64,000 bases of DNA from CAIYRG01 sp964494505 (GCA_964494505.1 CAZBRO010000006.1:124001-188000); one strand, 5' to 3'; positions 1-9,006 are shown, counted from the first letter of the stretch. Notes: generated by a model from the sequence alone, not told the origin. A program made the numbers and translations.

Positions 1-768
1 CAGCTCGAACACAACCGGGCGGTACTTGATCTTGCCACGCAGCCGGCCCATTGCAGTCGCGAGTATCCGGCGGTGATCGAACTCCATATCGGCTCCCAAG
101 GGCGGGATCATTCCACCGGCCGGCATGGCCCCCCGGTCGCGTTGGGCTTCCCTTACGAGCCCGGCCTCATAGAGCAGCTCGTAGCGCTCCAGCACCTTTT
201 CCTCGTCCCAGCCGATACTGTCTGTGCCGAAGCACAGCCGCACGCGGTCGTGGCGCCGCTCGCGCAGTTCCGCGTTGGGCGCACCGCCGACGAAGAGGGC
301 CAGGCGCGGGACGATCAAGCTGTCGATGATGGCAGGTCTTTCCTCGCGCCAATCTTCCCAAGGGAAATACCCGTACCAGTCGCGCCACAGCGCCTCGGGG
401 CCACGGCCCTGCTGCGGGCGCGTCAGCGCGAGGTAGCCCACCGAAAGGACGCGAGGGCCTTCCCCGGGGCGGACGAGGTGCCGGCCTCGGTCCCCGAAGG
501 TGTAGAGCTGCTCGACATAACCAAGCTGGAGTTGGGTCTGTTCTTCGACCCACGTCCGCAACCCCGATTCCAACGTCCGATGGGACAGGGGGTCGAACGT
601 GCCGAAGGGAAGCGCGTCTGTCACGTCCGCATGATGCACCACGAGCACACGAGGCCTTTCGTCGGCAACCGACACAATCGCCGCCGAAAGCCCTATCAAC
701 ACCGCGTGAGCTTCGCCGCTCGCCATCTCGGCCTCACGGACTGGTTCGATCTTGCGTGCTGTCGCCAT
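1..768 (-). CDS. nadQ: NadQ-like (COG4111) Nudix-fold NAD-biosynthesis regulator, 3' end cut by window
   Basis: This open reading frame starts at ATG 768-766 and runs off the left edge after 256 codons. The N-terminal ~180 residues look like a Nudix-related ligand-binding fold without an intact Nudix box. The C-terminal ~60 residues contain the helix-rich segment HRRILATAMGRLRGKIKY, which resembles the winged helix of NrtR-type regulators. This arrangement fits the alphaproteobacterial COG4111 family, known as NadQ, which represses NAD biosynthesis genes. The start codon overlaps the stop of the upstream phosphatase by one base (TGATG), so the two are translationally coupled. The family call is from recognition only. 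DNA binding and the regulon are inferred. Confidence 0.7.
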   Translation of the reverse strand, partial: MATARKIEPVREAEMASGEAHAVLIGLSAAIVSVADERPRVLVVHHADVTDALPFGTFDPLSHRTLESGLRTWVEEQTQLQLGYVEQLYTFGDRGRHLVRPGEGPRVLSVGYLALTRPQQGRGPEALWRDWYGYFPWEDWREERPAIIDSLIVPRLALFVGGAPNAELRERRHDRVRLCFGTDSIGWDEEKVLERYELLYEAGLVREAQRDRGAMPAGGMIPPLGADMEFDHRRILATAMGRLRGKIKYRPVVFEL

Positions 769-1289
769 CAGAGTTCGCTCAAATCGACCGGCATCTCCAC
801 CACATCGGCTTCCCAGACGGCGCGCCCTTCGCCCATTGCTTCGACGGCAGCGATCATGCGGCCCTCGCGGCCCAGGAGCTCATCGGCATGACTGATCATA
901 AGCCGGTTCGGGTGAGCGTGGGGCGCACGCAGACGCAGCGCCTTTGCGATCCGGTCTTCGTATCCCGCGCCATGCAGATCGCAAAGGATGATATAGGCGG
1001 CGGCCGTGGAACGGCTGACACCTGCCCAGCAATGCACCAGGAAGGGCGCAGTCCTCCTCCAATCCCGGGCAAATCCGAGCAATTCACCGATATGGCCTCT
1101 GTCCGGGGCGACGCTGCCTTCCGCCGGCCCCACGACATCGTGGACATTGATCCTCAAATGCCGCTCGGGCGGGATCGATTCCGGCGTCGCCACGAAGGGT
1201 TCGACCATCAGTGTCAGTAGGTGCGAAGGCCGGTGACGGCGCACCGTTTCTTCTATGGCGGAATAGGGGGCAATCAGGAGGCGCGTCAT
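768..1289 (-). CDS. Predicted protein tyrosine phosphatase (COG5350-like)
   Basis: A 173-residue cytoplasmic protein. It carries the cysteine phosphatase P-loop as HCWAGVSRS, with nucleophile Cys87 and phosphate-binding Arg93 spaced as C-x5-R. A helix rich in Ala follows the loop, as in dual-specificity and tyrosine phosphatase folds. No signal peptide is seen. It is the first gene of a two-gene unit with the NadQ-like regulator, with stop and start codons overlapping. Alphaproteobacterial COG5350 proteins have this length and motif. The substrate is unknown, and a role linked to NAD control is only suggested by the coupling. Confidence 0.75.
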   Translation of the reverse strand: MTRLLIAPYSAIEETVRRHRPSHLLTLMVEPFVATPESIPPERHLRINVHDVVGPAEGSVAPDRGHIGELLGFARDWRRTAPFLVHCWAGVSRSTAAAYIILCDLHGAGYEDRIAKALRLRAPHAHPNRLMISHADELLGREGRMIAAVEAMGEGRAVWEADVVEMPVDLSEL

Positions 1290-1419
1290 GGAGCAAGTTT
1301 AGCAGCAAAATGCCTCTGTCTTTCAAACTGCCGGGCGTTGCCGTCGCTTTGTAGGAGTTTGCCTGATTCCGGAATGGAATCGGGAGGCTACAATTCCGCG
1401 ACCAGGGGGAGGCGCGCGC

Positions 1420-2229
1420 ATGGTGGACGGAGAGTCTGGGCCGGGTGGTGACGACAACCGGCATAATCTCTACAGCGATTTGCACGGCCGGCAACTCACG
1501 GGCGAGGAGGAAGACAACCACTATTCGGCCGCACGCATCCTGACGATCCTGTTCGGCTATTACCGGCCACAATCGGTTCTGGATGTCGGCTGCGGCATCG
1601 GCTCATGGCTGCGGGCGGCGTCGGAGTTGGGGGTCTGTGACGTCGCGGGAATCGAGGGCCACTGGCTCGACCGCGGGCTGTTGCAGGTCAGTCCGGAATT
1701 CGTCCAGGCGTGCGATCTGGAACGTGGATTCGATTTGAATCGGCGCTTCGATCTGACGATTTCCTTAGAAGTGGCGGAGCACCTCTCGCATGATTCCGCC
1801 CCGGGGTTCGTCGCCTCCCTGGTCCGCCATGCACCGGCAGTGCTTTTTTCGGCGGCCATTCCCCTTCAAGGCGGCCATCATCATGTGAACGAACAGTTCC
1901 TCACTTATTGGGTTGAACTTTTCGCCCACCACGACTACCGCCCCCTCGATTTCATTCGCGGCGAGATCTGGGACAACCCGAATATTCTGTGGTGGCTGCG
2001 GCAGAACATCATGTTCTTTGCCCATGACAGCGTGATTGCTGGAAATGACAAATTGCTCGCCGTCGCGGCCTCACATGGGCCTTTGTCCGTTGTGCACCCC
2101 AGCGTGTATTTGATGAACGAGTTGAAGCGGATCGAGTACGACCGGTTGACAGAACTTCTTCGGCGGGGCGGCCTGTTCCAGGTGACCCTGGATGGCCGGG
2201 GCGGATTCCAGCTGAATAAGGTCGACTAG
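1420..2229 (+). CDS. Class I SAM-dependent methyltransferase
   Basis: A 269-residue protein with the SAM-binding motif I VLDVGCGIGSWL near residues 53-64 and an acidic residue at the end of strand 2 (AGIEGHW). Motif post-I and IV equivalents follow (DLTISLEVAEHL). The HHHVNEQFLTYWVELF segment resembles methyltransferases found near glycan or capsule loci. No membrane segment is visible. It is a single gene, convergent with the HD hydrolase and overlapping it by 4 bp at the 3' ends. The substrate is unknown. Confidence 0.75.
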   Translation: MVDGESGPGGDDNRHNLYSDLHGRQLTGEEEDNHYSAARILTILFGYYRPQSVLDVGCGIGSWLRAASELGVCDVAGIEGHWLDRGLLQVSPEFVQACDLERGFDLNRRFDLTISLEVAEHLSHDSAPGFVASLVRHAPAVLFSAAIPLQGGHHHVNEQFLTYWVELFAHHDYRPLDFIRGEIWDNPNILWWLRQNIMFFAHDSVIAGNDKLLAVAASHGPLSVVHPSVYLMNELKRIEYDRLTELLRRGGLFQVTLDGRGGFQLNKVD

Positions 2230-2825
2230 TCGGAGAGTCTGCGGAAGCAGTCGAGATACAGCTTCTGGGCCTCTATAGCGGGTAGCGGAACGAGCTTCGG
2301 CGGCGCGATACCTGGGGGTGTGCCGAAGAACTTTCGCGCTTCGACAACGCCGAACCCTGCCAATTGGGTGGCTTCGAAAAAAGCCGAAATGCGGTCGGCC
2401 CGCTTGATGAGGGCAGCGTCTGCTTCCGTACTGTCCGGCGTTAGGCCGAAGCGAATGCGAATGGCGCCGGCGAGCCGATTCTCGAAGGCCTTGTAGTCGA
2501 GCCCGACTGCCGCCTTGAATGGGCTGATCAAGTCGCCGATCACATATTCGGCCGCGTCGTGCAGCAGCGCGGAAAGGCGCAATGACCGAGTGGCGCGTGG
2601 CTTCAACGCATGCACCAAATGCTCCACCAGCACACAGTGCTGCGCCACCGAAAAGGCGTGCGCCCCACTGGTCTGGCCGTTCCAGCGCGCCACACGCGCC
2701 AGCCCGTGGGCGATATCTTCAATCTCGATGTCGAGCGGGGAGGGGTCCAGAAGGTCGAGCCGGCGCCCGCTTAGCATCCTTTGCCAGGCGCGAGGCCGTC
2801 CGGATTCAGTCTTTCGTTCCGGCAT
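2226..2825 (-). CDS. YfbR-like HD-domain phosphohydrolase
   Basis: A 199-residue protein of the HD superfamily. The conserved metal-binding residues are seen as AHAFSVAQHC (His), LLHDAAEYVIGD (HD pair) and a later Asp in KRADRISAFF. This pattern matches YfbR-type 5'-deoxyribonucleotidases and related HD hydrolases, which dephosphorylate deoxynucleoside monophosphates. Start ATG 2825 is followed by a basic N-terminus typical of the alphaproteobacterial members. It is divergent from the universal stress gene and convergent with the methyltransferase. Exact substrate preference cannot be read from the sequence. Confidence 0.75.
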   Translation of the reverse strand: MPERKTESGRPRAWQRMLSGRRLDLLDPSPLDIEIEDIAHGLARVARWNGQTSGAHAFSVAQHCVLVEHLVHALKPRATRSLRLSALLHDAAEYVIGDLISPFKAAVGLDYKAFENRLAGAIRIRFGLTPDSTEADAALIKRADRISAFFEATQLAGFGVVEARKFFGTPPGIAPPKLVPLPAIEAQKLYLDCFRRLSD

Positions 2826-2890
2826 TTGCGTGCGTTTGCCTCTCCTGCTCTCCCGTTCGATAATAGGGATGGTTGCAGAAAGAGGACACC

Positions 2891-3757
2891 ATGCCCATCG
2901 CCAAGATACTGGCTCCCGTGACCGGGGGCGCGCGCGACACAGCCGTTCTTTCCCATGCGATCGAAGCCGCGCGTCCGTTCAGCGCCCATGTAATGGCATT
3001 CTTCGTCCGCCCCGATCTCGCGGAGGCGCTGGCATTCTTCACCGACGGAGTTTCCGGCGTCGTGGTGGAAGAAGTGGTGAAGGCGACCAAGGATGCAGGC
3101 GACGAAGCGGCCAGGCGCGTCGAAGCCACGATTGACAATGTTTGCGCGCAGGCCGGAGTGTCTCGCCTGGAGCATCCTGCCCGCACCAATGCCGTCACGC
3201 TCTCATTGCGAGAGGTTCAGGGCAATTTCGGCGATCAACTCACGGCAGCAGCGCGCCTATCCGATCTGGTGGTGTTCGGACCGATCCGTGAAGGAGATCA
3301 GCCAGGACTGGCGGAAGCGTTTGTGCAGGTACTTGTGGAGACCGATCGCCCCGTTTTGCGGGCAACCGACCAGGCCCCGAAGAATTTCGCCCGGCGGATC
3401 GCCATCGGCTGGGATGGCAAGACCGCGGCGGCGCAAGCCGTCAGCGCGGCCATTCCCTATCTCGCCAAAGCCGACAATGTCGAAATTCTCAGCGTGCAGC
3501 GGCCCCCCTTGAAGGCCGAAACCACAGAGGGGCTGAAGGAATATCTTTCACTTCACGGCGTGCGCAGTACCGAGAGGCTGATCGATCCCGGCAGCAAGCG
3601 GATTGGAGAAGCGCTTCTGGATGCAGCCGGCGCGGGAAACGCAGATCTTCTGGTTGTCGGGGGCTACGGTCACGGGCGTTTGCGCGAGAGCCTCATCGGC
3701 GGCGTCACGCGTCATGTCATAGCCCATGCCGGCCTTTCCGTTTTTATGGTCCATTGA
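2891..3757 (+). CDS. Tandem universal stress protein (two UspA domains)
   Basis: I place the start at ATG 2891, giving MPIAKILAPVTGG, preceded by an AGAGGA ribosome-binding site. An upstream in-frame TTG at 2873 would only add MQKEDT. The 288-residue product has two Usp folds of about 140 residues each. The second half ends in the ATP-binding signature G-G-Y-G-H-G-R-L-R-E-S-L-I-G-G-V-T, whereas the first half lacks a clean version. Tandem UspA proteins of this kind are cytoplasmic nucleotide-binding stress factors. It is monocistronic. Confidence 0.85.
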   Translation: MPIAKILAPVTGGARDTAVLSHAIEAARPFSAHVMAFFVRPDLAEALAFFTDGVSGVVVEEVVKATKDAGDEAARRVEATIDNVCAQAGVSRLEHPARTNAVTLSLREVQGNFGDQLTAAARLSDLVVFGPIREGDQPGLAEAFVQVLVETDRPVLRATDQAPKNFARRIAIGWDGKTAAAQAVSAAIPYLAKADNVEILSVQRPPLKAETTEGLKEYLSLHGVRSTERLIDPGSKRIGEALLDAAGAGNADLLVVGGYGHGRLRESLIGGVTRHVIAHAGLSVFMVH

Positions 3758-3864
3758 GCTAACTACATTGAATTGCCTAGCAAATAGGCACTTGTTCCAG
3801 CCGTTCTTCAATATCCTGTTTAGGACTTGCTGCTATCACAAGCCGTCTTGAAGATGGCAGCGTC

Positions 3865-5241
3865 ATGAATCGTCCCTCCGTGCGGACCAAACCCCAATCG
3901 CAGCGCGCGAATGCGGCCGACCGAGCGCTGAACAGATGGGGATTTCCGGCAAGCATTGCCTTCGGGTTTGCCCTCGGTTTCGCGTTGATACCGGTGGCCG
4001 AAGGAGCGTGGGCCGGTGCGGGCATAGCGCTGGGCGCGTTTCTCATTGCGGGCGTGGCCGCGCGACAAGCACTTGGTCACAAGGCCGAAAGAGAAGTTCT
4101 GCAGCAGAGATTGCAGGACGAGGCCAGCTATCACGCCTTTGTCGATTCCGCGATCGAAGGGTTCTTCCGCACCACCCATGACGGACGCTACCTGATCGTC
4201 AATCCCGCTCTGGCGCGGATTTATGGCTATGACGGACCAGAGCAGTTGATGACCGAAGTGACCGATATCGGCCAATCTCTTTATGTGGACGCGGGCCGCC
4301 GTGCCGAATTCGAACGTCTGATCGCCGCGAATGGCCGGGTAAAGGATTTCGTCTCTCAAATCCGCAGGCGCGACGGCGCGCTGATCTGGATTTCCGAGAA
4401 TGCTCTCACCGTCAAAGACGAGGACGGCCAATTCCTGTTCTACGAAGGCACGGTCGAAGACATCACCTCGGCCCGCGAATCAGATGATGCAGTCAGGCGG
4501 GCGCTCGCCGAAACCCAGGACGCTGCGCGGGCCAAGGCCGCTTTTCTCGCAGGCATGAGTCACGAACTGAAAACGCCGCTGAACGCTGTGATCGGATTTT
4601 CCGATCTCATCCGGCAGGAACTGTTCGGGCCCGTCGGCTCGTCGCGCTACAAGGAATACATCGCCGATATTCATCAAAACGGATTGCGGCTGCTCGGGAT
4701 GATCAATGACATCCTGGATCTGTCGCGCATCGAAGGACGCTTGCTCGATCTCGAAGACGGCACTGTCCATATTGGCGAAGCAGTGCAGGTCGCGAGCAAT
4801 GCGGTGATCGAGGATAAGCCTGAGGCTGCGCCCATCCGCATCGAGGTTCCTCCGCATTTGCCGCTGCTCAAAGTCGATCCGCGGCGCTTGCATCAGGTGC
4901 TGACGCATCTTCTTTCCAATGCCGTCAAGTTCACGCCCCATGACGGCACGATATCCGTGCGGGCCTCGATGGCGGACGATGGGGGAATCGCGATAGCAGT
5001 GGTCGATACCGGTATTGGGATGGAACCGGAGCGTATCGCCCATGCGCTCGAACCCTTCAAACAGCTCGACGATCGGCTGGCGCGCCGCTTCGATGGCGTG
5101 GGGCTTGGGCTCCCCCTCGCCAACGCGCTGCTGCAGCTGCACGAAGGCAGTCTCTCTATCGAGAGCAGGCCGGGGGCGGGAACCACAGTCACGGCGCATT
5201 TCCCCCCTGCACGCATCGTAGCGGTGGCACGCGCCGCGTGA
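3865..5241 (+). CDS. Membrane-anchored PAS sensor histidine kinase
   Basis: A 458-residue sensor kinase. Two hydrophobic segments (about residues 29-46 and 51-67) form an N-terminal hairpin anchor, followed by a PAS domain (about 85-200). The HisKA helix carries the H-box SHELKTPLN with phospho-acceptor His233. The HATPase part shows the N-box LLSNAVKFTP, G1 DTGIGM and a GVGLGLPLA G2 box. No response regulator lies beside it, so the partner is encoded elsewhere. The architecture is similar to PleC/DivJ-family alphaproteobacterial kinases, but that specific assignment is inference. The queC start follows 46 bp later. Confidence 0.88.
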   Translation: MNRPSVRTKPQSQRANAADRALNRWGFPASIAFGFALGFALIPVAEGAWAGAGIALGAFLIAGVAARQALGHKAEREVLQQRLQDEASYHAFVDSAIEGFFRTTHDGRYLIVNPALARIYGYDGPEQLMTEVTDIGQSLYVDAGRRAEFERLIAANGRVKDFVSQIRRRDGALIWISENALTVKDEDGQFLFYEGTVEDITSARESDDAVRRALAETQDAARAKAAFLAGMSHELKTPLNAVIGFSDLIRQELFGPVGSSRYKEYIADIHQNGLRLLGMINDILDLSRIEGRLLDLEDGTVHIGEAVQVASNAVIEDKPEAAPIRIEVPPHLPLLKVDPRRLHQVLTHLLSNAVKFTPHDGTISVRASMADDGGIAIAVVDTGIGMEPERIAHALEPFKQLDDRLARRFDGVGLGLPLANALLQLHEGSLSIESRPGAGTTVTAHFPPARIVAVARAA

Positions 5242-5287
5242 CATCGGGCGTCTCGCGCCGGCGCCTGACCTGCGCTACATCCTCACC

Positions 5288-5989
5288 ATGAACGCGGGTA
5301 AGAAAGCACTGGTGCTGTTCTCGGGCGGCCAGGATTCAACCACCTGTCTTGCCTGGGCGCTGACCGCGTTCGGCGCCGTGGAGACGGTCGGCTTCGCCTA
5401 TGGCCAGCGCCATGCCGTGGAGCTCGCGGTGCGCCCCCGTATTCTCGACCTGTTGCGCGAACACTCGCCCGCCTGGCGCGATAGGCTTGGCGCCGACCAT
5501 TTGCTGTCATTGGATGTGTTGTCCCAAATCGGCGGTTCGGCGTTGACCGATGAGATCGCGATAGCGATGCGTGCCGATGGTTTGCCGACGACTTTCGTGC
5601 CCGGCCGAAACCTCATGTTTCTGACGGCGGCGGCGGCGCTCGGTACGCGGCGCGGCATCCTCGATCTCGTAGGAGGCATGTGCGAGACGGACTATTCCGG
5701 TTATCCCGATTGCCGCGCTGAAACCATTGTGGCGATGCAGAAGGCCCTGACGCTCGGGTTGGCCGAAGAGGTCACGGTGCACACGCCGCTGATGCATATC
5801 GGAAAGGCCGAAACCTGGCGGCTCGCGGAACGGCTGGGCGGCGAACGGCTGGTCAAACTGATCGTGGAGGAAACGGTCACCTGCTACGAAGGCGATCCGG
5901 CCTTGCATGAATGGGGACATGGCTGTGGCCAATGCCCGGCTTGCGGCCTGCGTGCTGCCGGGTATGCCCGTTATCGTGAGGCCGCATGA
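5288..5989 (+). CDS. queC: 7-cyano-7-deazaguanine synthase QueC
   Basis: A 233-residue enzyme that converts 7-carboxy-7-deazaguanine to preQ0 using ATP and ammonia. The PP-loop FSGGQDSTT (about residues 11-19) binds ATP. The C-terminal cysteine set (TCYEG, then CGQCPACG) forms the structural zinc site. Its stop overlaps the queE start in ATGA, the first link of a queC-queE-queD-queF cluster that makes preQ1 for tRNA queuosine. Only 46 bp separate it from the kinase upstream, so no riboswitch fits there. Confidence 0.96.
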   Translation: MNAGKKALVLFSGGQDSTTCLAWALTAFGAVETVGFAYGQRHAVELAVRPRILDLLREHSPAWRDRLGADHLLSLDVLSQIGGSALTDEIAIAMRADGLPTTFVPGRNLMFLTAAAALGTRRGILDLVGGMCETDYSGYPDCRAETIVAMQKALTLGLAEEVTVHTPLMHIGKAETWRLAERLGGERLVKLIVEETVTCYEGDPALHEWGHGCGQCPACGLRAAGYARYREAA

Positions 5990-6618
5990 CCTATCAGGTG
6001 AAGGAAATCTACTACACCCTCCAGGGCGAGGGTGCGCAGGCGGGCCGTGCCGCCGTATTCTTGCGCTTCGCCGGCTGCAATCTCTGGAGCGGGCGGGAAG
6101 AAGACCGGAAGGATGCCGTCTGCCAATTCTGCGACACCGATTTCGTCGGCATCAATGGACCGGGCGGCGGAAAGTTCGTGAGCGCCGAGGCGCTCGCGCG
6201 CGCGGTCGCGGCGAAATGGCCGAACGGGCAGGGCACACCCTACGTGGTCTGCACTGGAGGGGAGCCGCTGTTACAGCTCGATGCCGAATTAATCCGCGCC
6301 TTGCACGATGAAGGATTTGAGATAGGCATCGAGACCAACGGCACCATCATGCCGCCTGCGGGCATCGACTGGATTTGCGTAAGTCCCAAAGCGAAAGCCG
6401 AGCTCGTGATCGTGCAGGGAGCCGAATTGAAGCTCGTATTTCCACAGGACGGGACGGGTCCGGAGCGCTATGCCGGGCTTAGGTTCGGGCATTTCTTCCT
6501 GCAGCCCATGGATGGGCCGGAACGGGCTCAAAACACCGCGGCGGCAACCGAATATTGTCTCAGGCACCCGCAATGGCGGCTTTCCCTGCAAACCCACAAG
6601 CTGATCGGCATTCCGTGA
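5986..6618 (+). CDS. queE: 7-carboxy-7-deazaguanine synthase QueE
   Basis: A 210-residue radical SAM enzyme that rearranges 6-carboxytetrahydropterin into 7-carboxy-7-deazaguanine. The N-terminal LQGEG substrate loop and the GGEPLLQ motif are typical. The cluster-binding cysteines are spaced C-x14-C-x2-C (GCNLW ... CQFCDTDF) rather than the usual C-x3-C-x2-C. That expansion is known from a QueE clade that includes the Burkholderia enzyme. It overlaps queC by 4 bp. Confidence 0.95.
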   Translation: MTYQVKEIYYTLQGEGAQAGRAAVFLRFAGCNLWSGREEDRKDAVCQFCDTDFVGINGPGGGKFVSAEALARAVAAKWPNGQGTPYVVCTGGEPLLQLDAELIRALHDEGFEIGIETNGTIMPPAGIDWICVSPKAKAELVIVQGAELKLVFPQDGTGPERYAGLRFGHFFLQPMDGPERAQNTAAATEYCLRHPQWRLSLQTHKLIGIP

Positions 6619-6659
6619 CGCACTTGACGGCGGGGGCGGGTGCGCTTTAAGGCCCCGCC

Positions 6660-7025
6660 ATGTCGAGGATGGAAATCACCCAGCAATTCGGCTTTGACGC
6701 CGCCCATTATCTGGATCAGGCCCCTTTGGGCTCGAACCGGCGTCTGCACGGCCACAGTTTCTACGCCGAGGTAACGCTCGCCGGCGAACCCGATCCGCAG
6801 AAGGGCTGGGTGCGCGATTTCAACGAGGTCAATGCCGCCCTTTCCGATATCCGGGCCGGGCTCGACCATCAACTGCTGAATGACATTTCCGATCTGGGCG
6901 CGCCGACGCTCGAGAATCTCGCCCGCTTCATATACCGCGAGGCAAAGGCCCGGCTGCCTGAAGTTTGCCGGGTGCGTCTCTCGCGGCCGTCCTCCGGTCA
7001 ATCCTGCCTTTACGAAGAAGGCTGA
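6660..7025 (+). CDS. queD: 6-carboxy-5,6,7,8-tetrahydropterin synthase QueD
   Basis: A 121-residue member of the PTPS/QueD family that makes 6-carboxytetrahydropterin from dihydroneopterin triphosphate. The zinc ligands are visible as FDAAHYL and LHGHSF, and the catalytic region as LDHQLLND. An acidic C-terminal E is present as in the family. It sits 41 bp after queE and one base before queF, inside the queuosine precursor cluster. Confidence 0.94.
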   Translation: MSRMEITQQFGFDAAHYLDQAPLGSNRRLHGHSFYAEVTLAGEPDPQKGWVRDFNEVNAALSDIRAGLDHQLLNDISDLGAPTLENLARFIYREAKARLPEVCRVRLSRPSSGQSCLYEEG

Positions 7026-7026
7026 G

Positions 7027-7485
7027 ATGGCGCGAAAACCGACGCGGCTGCAGCTTGGGCGCGCCGTGAGTATTCCCCCGTCGCCGGAAAAAGCTGTGCT
7101 CGATGCGGTGCCCAATCCCCATCCCGACGTGGATTACTGTGTCCGCTTCACGGCGCCCGAATTCACCACGCTTTGCCCGATCACCGGGCAGCCGGATTTC
7201 GCCCATTTCGTTATCGATTATTGCCCGGCTAGAAGCCTCGTCGAATCCAAATCGCTCAAGCTATATTTGATGAGCTTCCGCAATACCGCCGGTTTCCACG
7301 AAGACTGCACTGTCGCCATCGGCAAGCGCGTGGTGTCGGCGATCAAGCCCAAATACTTACGCATCGCCGGCTATTGGTATCCGCGCGGCGGCATGCCCAT
7401 CGATGTGTTCTGGCAGGCGGGGCGCTTGCCCAAAGACGTGTGGCTGCCCGACCTCGAGGTCGAACCCTATCGTGGGCGCGGCTGA
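7027..7485 (+). CDS. queF: NADPH-dependent 7-cyano-7-deazaguanine reductase QueF
   Basis: A 152-residue reductase of the short (YkvM-type) QueF class that reduces preQ0 to preQ1. Start ATG 7027 follows the queD stop at once. The catalytic Cys is in FTTLCPITGQPDF, and the E-S-K-S-L-K-L-Y motif binds NADPH. The FHEDC segment carries the substrate-recognition residues. Its last 19 bases overlap the convergent tag gene. Confidence 0.95.
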   Translation: MARKPTRLQLGRAVSIPPSPEKAVLDAVPNPHPDVDYCVRFTAPEFTTLCPITGQPDFAHFVIDYCPARSLVESKSLKLYLMSFRNTAGFHEDCTVAIGKRVVSAIKPKYLRIAGYWYPRGGMPIDVFWQAGRLPKDVWLPDLEVEPYRGRG

Positions 7486-8066
7486 GCCTGGAGGCGTGCG
7501 CATTCCGCGTAGCGGTGGCAGCTTATGATATGGTCGTTGACCATGCCGACGGCCTGGGCGAACGCGTAGACGATAACCGGGCCGCAAAACTTGAACCCTC
7601 GGCCTTTGAGCTCCTTCGCCAATCCCTCGCTCATCTCCGTCTTGGCCGGGATGTCTTCCATCCGCTTCAACCGTTTGACGCGTGGGCGGCCGTCCACATG
7701 CTTCCAGATCAGGTGAGAGAATCCCCCCGGCTCCTTTTCCATGATGTCGAGCCAGAGCCGCGCGCCCGTGATGGCGGCTTCAATCTTTGCGCGGCTGCGA
7801 ATGATGGATTCATCGGCGAGGAGGCGCGTCATGTCCTTGGCGCCGAAGCGCGCGACTTTCTCGGGCTCGAACCCGCGGAAGGCGCGGCGGAAATTCTCCC
7901 GCTTGCGCAGGATTGTGATCCAAGAGAGCCCAGCCTGGAATCCGTCGAGCACGAGCTTTTCGTAAAGCGCGCGGTCGTCGTATTCGGGCACACCCCATTC
8001 TTCGTCGTGATAGGCGCGATAAAGCGGGTCCTGGCCTGGCCAGGGGCAGCGCACGACGTCAGACAT
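7467..8066 (-). CDS. tag: DNA-3-methyladenine glycosylase I
   Basis: A 199-residue base-excision enzyme that removes 3-methyladenine. Zinc-snap residues are visible: Cys near residue 7 (RCPW), His in YHDEEWG, and the C-terminal His and Cys in SCHRYAEC. The body shows FQAGLSWITILRKRENFR and the helix-hairpin-helix region typical of Tag. It follows ygfZ-like gene order in reverse: its start overlaps the end of ygfZ by 8 bp, so they are co-translated. Confidence 0.95.
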   Translation of the reverse strand: MSDVVRCPWPGQDPLYRAYHDEEWGVPEYDDRALYEKLVLDGFQAGLSWITILRKRENFRRAFRGFEPEKVARFGAKDMTRLLADESIIRSRAKIEAAITGARLWLDIMEKEPGGFSHLIWKHVDGRPRVKRLKRMEDIPAKTEMSEGLAKELKGRGFKFCGPVIVYAFAQAVGMVNDHIISCHRYAECARLQAQPRPR

Positions 8067-8901
8067 GGAACCAGTCCGGTTTCTTCAGGATGACAGGCTG
8101 GCCTGCGGCGGTGATTGGCGCGTGCTTCTCTTCTGCGTCTGCGAGCCGGTCGAGCCGCACCAACGCGAGCGCGCGGTCCGCTTCTCCCGTAGCCAGAACC
8201 CCCAGCTCGCGGCCCTGCGCCTCCAGCGGGGTGCCGGGAGGCGGGATGGCGCCAATCGTTTCGGCCATCAGGAAGCGGCGCCTTGCGGTTGCCCGATGCT
8301 TCATGCGGGAGGTGACCTCTTGGCCGATATAGCAGCCCTTCTTGAAGCTGACGCCATTCAGCTCTTCAAGCCCCGCATCGAGGGCAAACACCGAGTCCGA
8401 TGGCAAATCCGCGCTGTCCGGTACGCCGAGCGAAAGACGGCGCGCCCGGTGATCGCCGCGCGCAAAACCGGCCATGGCGCGGACCAGCACATCGCGCGCG
8501 CCGATCATACGCAAGCCCAGCGCATCTCTTCGGGGATCGGCAATTGTAATCACCCCATGGGGTACATCGCCCGGCAATACGTCACCCCAGAGGGCTGCCA
8601 CCGCGAGCTCAGGTCTTGCCGCAATGTCGACTTTGGCCCGCAGCCGGTAGAGCGTCAGGCGCTTCATCAAATCGCCCGCCCGGTCGGCGGCGCAATCGAT
8701 CAGGAGCCGGTTGTCGCCTTCCGGGATCACAAAGAAGTCGAACAGGATTTTTCCCTGCGGCGTAAGGAGGGCGGTATAGATCCCGCACGAATCCTTGCAT
8801 TGGGTTACGTCGTTGGTGATCAATCCTTGCAGAAAATCGCGCGCTTCGACCCCGCAGAGCGCAAGGACGGCGCGATCTTCGAGAAGAGCAGCTTCGATCA
8901 T
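8059..8901 (-). CDS. ygfZ: Folate-binding YgfZ/GcvT-like Fe-S cluster assembly factor
   Basis: A 280-residue protein of the YgfZ (IBA57) family, which uses folate to support repair or assembly of Fe-S enzymes. The signature KGCYIGQEVTSR is present. I start it at ATG 8901 (MIEAALLEDRAVL). The open frame continues upstream, but only as an antisense shadow of the glycosyltransferase on the other strand. The tag start lies inside its last codons. It is divergent from the glycosyltransferase at 9007. Confidence 0.93.
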   Translation of the reverse strand: MIEAALLEDRAVLALCGVEARDFLQGLITNDVTQCKDSCGIYTALLTPQGKILFDFFVIPEGDNRLLIDCAADRAGDLMKRLTLYRLRAKVDIAARPELAVAALWGDVLPGDVPHGVITIADPRRDALGLRMIGARDVLVRAMAGFARGDHRARRLSLGVPDSADLPSDSVFALDAGLEELNGVSFKKGCYIGQEVTSRMKHRATARRRFLMAETIGAIPPPGTPLEAQGRELGVLATGEADRALALVRLDRLADAEEKHAPITAAGQPVILKKPDWFHV

Positions 8902-9006
8902 AGGACTGAGGTAGAGCGGGTGGGTTCGCGAGGCAAGAGGCCAAGCGAGGCCGTTGCCAAGCTCGGATGGGCTGTCGTACTTCTGCCCACTCCTTGAGCA
9001 GGTTCC

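Noticed and set aside
73..891. Plus-strand 272-codon frame
   Set aside because: Antisense to the NadQ-like and phosphatase genes.
5242..5287. preQ1 riboswitch before queC
   Set aside because: Only 46 bp are available and no pseudoknot-like C-rich/A-rich arrangement is seen.
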